A DNA stretch of 9,196 nt from Acidimicrobiales bacterium (GTDB lineage Bacteria; Actinomycetota; Acidimicrobiia; Acidimicrobiales; VFJN01): NCBI GenBank assembly GCA_016936035.1, contig JAFGPU010000286.1:1-9196 (forward strand). The letters run 5' to 3'. Each line of letters starts with the position of its first letter. The stretch's first letter is position 1. Below, in pieces: positions 5,871 to 9,196 of this stretch. The notes below the pieces were generated by a model. That model did no database searches. It saw only the letters and a program-made list of their open reading frames with translations, and had not been told where the DNA came from. A program made the position numbers and the translations under genes.

Positions 5871-6965
5871 TCAGCTCGCAGGCTGGCTGCGCTGCCGGGG
5901 GGCGTGAGCGCCCGTCGACCCGGTGTCCGGCTGGTCGACGGTGTGATCGTCGAGGCCGTCGCCGGCGCGGTCGCCGGATCCCTGCGCCTCCGGAGCCTGG
6001 AGGTAGTGGGTGGGCTCGACGCCCATGGCCAGCTCGACGCGCCGGACGCGGTGCAGGATCATCTGTGACACCGTCCGGTTGGCGGCGATGACGTCGGCGA
6101 GCACGCCCAGGGCGAAGACCTGGACGGCGGCCATGAACAGCACGCCACCCAGGATGATCGACTGCAGGTGACCCGAACGGTCACCGTCGACGATCCAGCT
6201 CCACAGGAACGGCGCCCACGCCAGCAGACCCGACACGAACAGCACCGCGGCCAGCATCGAGAACACCGTCAGCGGCTCGTATCCCGTGTAGATCCTGAAG
6301 ATGGCGAGCATGTTGCGTCGCACGTACGACCACATCGACCCGAACAGCCGCGACTCGCGCAGCTGCTCGTTCGTCGACACCGGGACGTGATCGACGGCCA
6401 CCTGGCTCTTGCCGGCCTGGATGAGCGACTCGAGCGTGTACGTGAACTTCGAGACGACCGTCAGACCCAGGGCCGCCTCGCGGTTGTAGGCCCGGAACCC
6501 CGAGGTGGCGTCGGGCACGGTGGTGCCGGACGCGTGCCGGACGACCCAGCTGCCCAGCCGCTGCAGGCGCTTCTTGACCAGGGAGAAGTGCTCGATCGAC
6601 ATTACCTGCCGGTCGCCGACGACCATGTCGGCGTCGCCTGCGACGATGGGGGCGACGAGCTTGGCGATGTCGGCTGCCGCGTACTGGTTGTCGGCGTCGG
6701 TGTTGACGACCACGTCGGCGCCCAGCTTGAGCGAGGCGTCGAGCCCGGCCTGGAACGCCGTGGCGAGGCCCTTGTTGTTGGTGAGCTTGACGATGTGATC
6801 GACGCCGTGGGCCCGGGCCACCTCGATGGTGCGGTCGGTCGACCCGTCGTCGACGACGAGCCACTCGACGCTGTCGAAGCCGGGCATCTCGCGGGGCAGA
6901 TCGGCGAGGGTGACCGGGAGCTGGGCCTCTTCGTCGAGGCACGGCAGTTGGATGATCAGCTTCAT
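5871..6965 (-). CDS. GT2 glycosyltransferase of polyprenyl-phosphate sugar transferase type, two C-terminal membrane helices
   Basis: This 364-residue protein has a GT-A fold with the nucleotide-sugar site LVVDDGSTD (36-44), the metal-binding stretch NTDADNQY (88-95, Asp90 and Asp92) and the acceptor-side segment SGFRAYNREAA (155-165). Two hydrophobic segments, at about 232-256 and 268-290, anchor it in the membrane, as in bacterial dolichol-phosphate-mannose-synthase-like enzymes (GtrB/ArnC type). A hydrophilic low-complexity tail (about 325-364) ends it. It probably moves a sugar from a nucleotide donor to undecaprenyl phosphate at the inner face of the membrane; the sugar cannot be told. 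Its ATG overlaps the stop codon of the upstream GT4 gene (ATGA at 6965-6962) and no good ribosome site is seen, so it is probably translated by coupling. No clear terminator follows its stop in the 91-bp gap. Confidence 0.9.
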   Translation of the reverse strand: MKLIIQLPCLDEEAQLPVTLADLPREMPGFDSVEWLVVDDGSTDRTIEVARAHGVDHIVKLTNNKGLATAFQAGLDASLKLGADVVVNTDADNQYAAADIAKLVAPIVAGDADMVVGDRQVMSIEHFSLVKKRLQRLGSWVVRHASGTTVPDATSGFRAYNREAALGLTVVSKFTYTLESLIQAGKSQVAVDHVPVSTNEQLRESRLFGSMWSYVRRNMLAIFRIYTGYEPLTVFSMLAAVLFVSGLLAWAPFLWSWIVDGDRSGHLQSIILGGVLFMAAVQVFALGVLADVIAANRTVSQMILHRVRRVELAMGVEPTHYLQAPEAQGSGDRAGDGLDDHTVDQPDTGSTGAHAPRQRSQPAS

Positions 6966-8593
6966 CGGTGGTCCAGCGCGTCGAGGGAGGGCGATGCGGT
7001 CGGCGCCCCGGACGGGGCGTCGACGGCGGCGGGAAGCGCCATGACGCGCTCGACCAGGGCGCCGAGCCGCGCCTCGAACCCGTCCATCGAGAACTGTCGC
7101 GCCCGACGCGCCGCCGACGCCGACATCTGCGCGCGCAGTTCGGCGTCGTCGACGAGCATGCGCGTCAGTCCGACGAGCCCGTCGAGGGTGCGGAAGTGGA
7201 ACCCGTCGACGCCGTGCCGCACGGTCTCGAGCTGGCCGGCCAGCCCGATGACCACCGGCACCGCACCGGCCGACATCGCCTCGACCGTGGTGATGCCGAA
7301 GTGCTCGAGCCGGTCGGGTCGACGGTCGGCGTCCTCACCGAGGCCCGACGCGTGCCAGTAGATGCTGGCCTCGCCATAGAGCCGCTGCAGCTGCTCGCCC
7401 GACACGTTGACGTGGACCTCGACCGGGTAGCCGTCGGTCAGCTCGCGCACCGTCGCCAGGTACGACTCGCCGTCCGCTGCGCACCCGCCCGCCAGGTGCA
7501 ACGTCCAGCCGCGCACGCCCTGGTCGCACAACGCCCGGAAGGCCCGCACAAGCTCGAGCTGCTTCTTCGAGTGGCCGCCGTCGGCCGGGAAGAAGCGCCC
7601 GACGTTGAGGATGACCGGGCGCTTGTCGGCCGCCGGCTGCATCGACACGGGCGGGTAGAGCAGCTCGCTGTCGGTCTCCCAGTAGCGCTCGATCCACTTC
7701 TGGGTGAAGCGCGAGTTGGCGGCGATCGCCCCGTAGGACTGCGCCCACGCGCTGGACGACGGGGGGGTGAGCAGGACGGGGAACAAGCGCGCCAGCCGCG
7801 TGACGTGGCCCGAGCCCGCGTGCAGGCTGAGCATCGGGACACCGAGGGTGCGGTTGTCGGCGCCTCCCACGACCTCGGAGGGCACGAACGTGTCGGACAC
7901 GATGCGCAGCTCGACGGGCACCCCGGCCGCCGGGCTGGCGACGTCGACGCGCACGTGGACGCCGCGCAGCGCATGGGCACGTGACGGTGCCCGACCGAGC
8001 GTCAGGGTGCGCACCGTGCGGCCGTCGACCTCGATGCGCACCTCGGCCGGGGCCAGATCCGGCGGGCGGTGGAACCCGAACACGAAGTTGACCGGGAGCG
8101 GCTGCTCCGGTGGTGTGGTGAACCGCAGCACCGCGTCACCGTTCGTCCAGATCGGCGCGCGCCGCCCGGCCTCGCGGTGGTAGAAGCCGGTCCCCCACTC
8201 CATGCCGGCCATGATCGAGCTGCGGATCGTCCCGAACCGGTTCACGACGAACCGCTGCGCCGCCGGGAGGTGCGCGTTGGTGGCGGTCGGGAAGTGGACG
8301 ACGTAGAGGCTGTGCCGCGAGGCCGCCCGGTCGGCGCTCATGAACGAGACGTTGGTGAACAGGTCGTAGTCGGCGCTGGCGGCCGTGACGGCGTCCGCCC
8401 GGTCGTCGAGCCTGCGCACGTCGACCCCCGACAGGTCGACCTGCAGCCGTTCCCCCAGCCAGTCGAGGTCGACGGCGCCGTGGGAGAGGATGTCGACGGA
8501 GAAGTCGCGGGAGAGGAGCTGCGCGATCGCGGCGCCGTACTTCTCGGCCCCGCCGCCCGTCGACCAGTAGCGGTTGTAGACCCCGGCTCTCAT
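6962..8593 (-). CDS. GT4 glycosyltransferase with a beta-rich insertion domain
   Basis: This 543-residue GT-B enzyme is longer than the usual 350-420 for GT4. The N-terminal Rossmann half opens with the glycine-rich STGGGAEKYG (11-20). A stretch of about 110 residues (roughly 150-262), rich in short beta strands (for example EVRIEVDGRTVRTLTLG at 184-200 and VELRIVSDTFVPSE at 227-240), follows and looks like an inserted beta-sandwich. The C-terminal half holds ILNVGRFFP (328-336), the donor phosphate Lys344 region, and the EX7E motif EHFGITTVE (430-438) before a second helix region. It probably acts at the cytoplasmic membrane face on a lipid-linked glycan with a nucleotide-sugar donor; sugar and linkage are unknown. 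It overlaps both neighbours by ATGA (8593 and 6965), so three genes form one operon. The C-terminal 25 residues are a Pro/Ala/Ser-rich tail. Confidence 0.9.
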   Translation of the reverse strand: MRAGVYNRYWSTGGGAEKYGAAIAQLLSRDFSVDILSHGAVDLDWLGERLQVDLSGVDVRRLDDRADAVTAASADYDLFTNVSFMSADRAASRHSLYVVHFPTATNAHLPAAQRFVVNRFGTIRSSIMAGMEWGTGFYHREAGRRAPIWTNGDAVLRFTTPPEQPLPVNFVFGFHRPPDLAPAEVRIEVDGRTVRTLTLGRAPSRAHALRGVHVRVDVASPAAGVPVELRIVSDTFVPSEVVGGADNRTLGVPMLSLHAGSGHVTRLARLFPVLLTPPSSSAWAQSYGAIAANSRFTQKWIERYWETDSELLYPPVSMQPAADKRPVILNVGRFFPADGGHSKKQLELVRAFRALCDQGVRGWTLHLAGGCAADGESYLATVRELTDGYPVEVHVNVSGEQLQRLYGEASIYWHASGLGEDADRRPDRLEHFGITTVEAMSAGAVPVVIGLAGQLETVRHGVDGFHFRTLDGLVGLTRMLVDDAELRAQMSASAARRARQFSMDGFEARLGALVERVMALPAAVDAPSGAPTASPSLDALDHR

Positions 8594-9196
8594 CGCTCGA
8601 CTGACCAGCCGGTGATGGCCTCGTCCGGCACGACCTGCGCCGCACGCAGGCGACGGCGATCGCGCAGCAGCTGAGGCAGCAGGCCCAGGTAGGCGCGGAA
8701 GGATCGGATGCGGGCGGCCACCAGCCCGGTGGACGGGCGTCGCCCGTGGGCCAGAGGCCGGACCACGTCACGACGCGCGTACGACAGGGTGGACAGCACG
8801 TAGCGACCGGCGGCAGACGCCGCCAGCCGCGACGGAGCGTTCTTGGTGAGCATCACCAGCCGGTTGCGCTCGACGTAGTGGTGGAACAAGGGTGAGCCCT
8901 CGACGCTCGTGGCGGCATGGACGTGGCGGAGCACTGCGTCGGGCACGTAACGGTACCGCCAGCCACGGGCCCGGCCCCGCCACGACAGGTCGGTGTCCTC
9001 GTAGTACATGAAGAACCGCTCGTCGAACAACCCCGCATCGGCGAGGTACTCGGGGCGGAACAGCACGCCCGCTCCGCACCAGGCGAACACGTCGCGGGGC
9101 TCGTCGTACTGACCCCTGTCGATCTCGAGGAACCCGCGGTCGCCGCCCCAGCTGCCGTTGACGAGGTCGGAGCCCACGTTGTTGACGACGTCGTAG
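8590..9196 (-). CDS. GT2 rhamnosyltransferase-like glycosyltransferase, C-terminal part (5' truncated)
   Basis: The frame is open to the window edge, reading YDVVNNVGSDL, so the N-terminus and the first nucleotide-sugar motifs lie outside. The visible 201 residues hold CGAGVLFRPEYL, then GLFDERFFMYYEDTDLSWRG with the Glu-Asp pair that is the hallmark of dTDP-rhamnosyltransferase-type GT2 enzymes, and a trailing RYVPDAVLRHVHAAT with the conserved Pro and His. A basic, moderately hydrophobic C-terminal region follows. The GTG at 9177 is an internal Val, not a start. The stop (8592-8590) overlaps the ATG of the GT4 gene. A rhamnosyl donor is likely for the family, but related enzymes use other sugars. 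Confidence 0.88.
   Translation of the reverse strand, partial: YDVVNNVGSDLVNGSWGGDRGFLEIDRGQYDEPRDVFAWCGAGVLFRPEYLADAGLFDERFFMYYEDTDLSWRGRARGWRYRYVPDAVLRHVHAATSVEGSPLFHHYVERNRLVMLTKNAPSRLAASAAGRYVLSTLSYARRDVVRPLAHGRRPSTGLVAARIRSFRAYLGLLPQLLRDRRRLRAAQVVPDEAITGWSVER

Noticed and set aside
3032..6091. Very long + strand open frame (1019 codons) running antisense to the WbdD-like gene
   Set aside because: It overlaps the methyltransferase at 2838-3812 in another frame and lies opposite a gene with clear motifs. Its translation is Arg/Pro/Gly-rich or a mirror of the other strand, with no recognisable domain. Long open antisense frames are expected at this GC content.
6168..7361. + strand open frame opposite the GT2 and GT4 genes
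   Set aside because: It is the mirror of two well-supported - strand genes, with no domain of its own.

Overview
The window is very GC-rich (by eye about 70% or more), with a strong G/C bias at third codon positions and GTG and ATG starts. Gene content (a methylmalonyl-CoA mutase large subunit with MeaB, then a surface-glycan cluster) and leaderless-looking starts suggest an actinomycete-type bacterium. An Acidimicrobiia-like lineage is a guess from style, not a placement. No rRNA, tRNA, CRISPR array, insertion sequence or phage gene was seen. No gene-free stretch exceeds about 105 bases.

Left part (1-3812, + strand). The window opens inside the methylmalonyl-CoA mutase large subunit and holds its C-terminal B12-binding domain. 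Next come a multi-pass membrane protein of the LPG-synthase-TM/flippase-like family, the mutase chaperone GTPase MeaB, and a zinc-ribbon class I methyltransferase. Each of the last three has, just upstream, a short open frame of 13-19 codons whose TGA overlaps the main start codon (GTGA, GTGA, ATGA). For the first two the main start has no usable Shine-Dalgarno sequence, and a -10-like hexamer lies 7 nt before a start codon of the short frame. This looks like leaderless initiation followed by coupled reinitiation.

Right part (3833-9196, - strand, read leftwards). This is a surface or extracellular polysaccharide cluster. It holds a GT2 rhamnosyltransferase-like enzyme cut by the window edge, a GT4 glycosyltransferase with a beta-rich insertion, and a membrane-anchored GT2 of the polyprenyl-phosphate sugar transferase type. 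These three are joined by ATGA overlaps and form one operon. After 91 bp with its own leaderless promoter comes a 648-residue protein. It has a methyltransferase domain, a kinase-like domain, a coiled coil and a basic tail. That layout resembles WbdD, the chain-terminating and chain-length-setting enzyme of E. coli O8/O9a O-antigen, and it is the most interesting gene here.

The two blocks converge at 3813-3832, where a strong GC hairpin overlaps the stop codon of the WbdD-like gene and may terminate transcription from both sides. The left block joins propionate/methylmalonyl-CoA metabolism to a lipid-flippase-like membrane protein. The right block builds and probably caps a lipid-linked glycan. 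Any functional link between the two blocks is inference.
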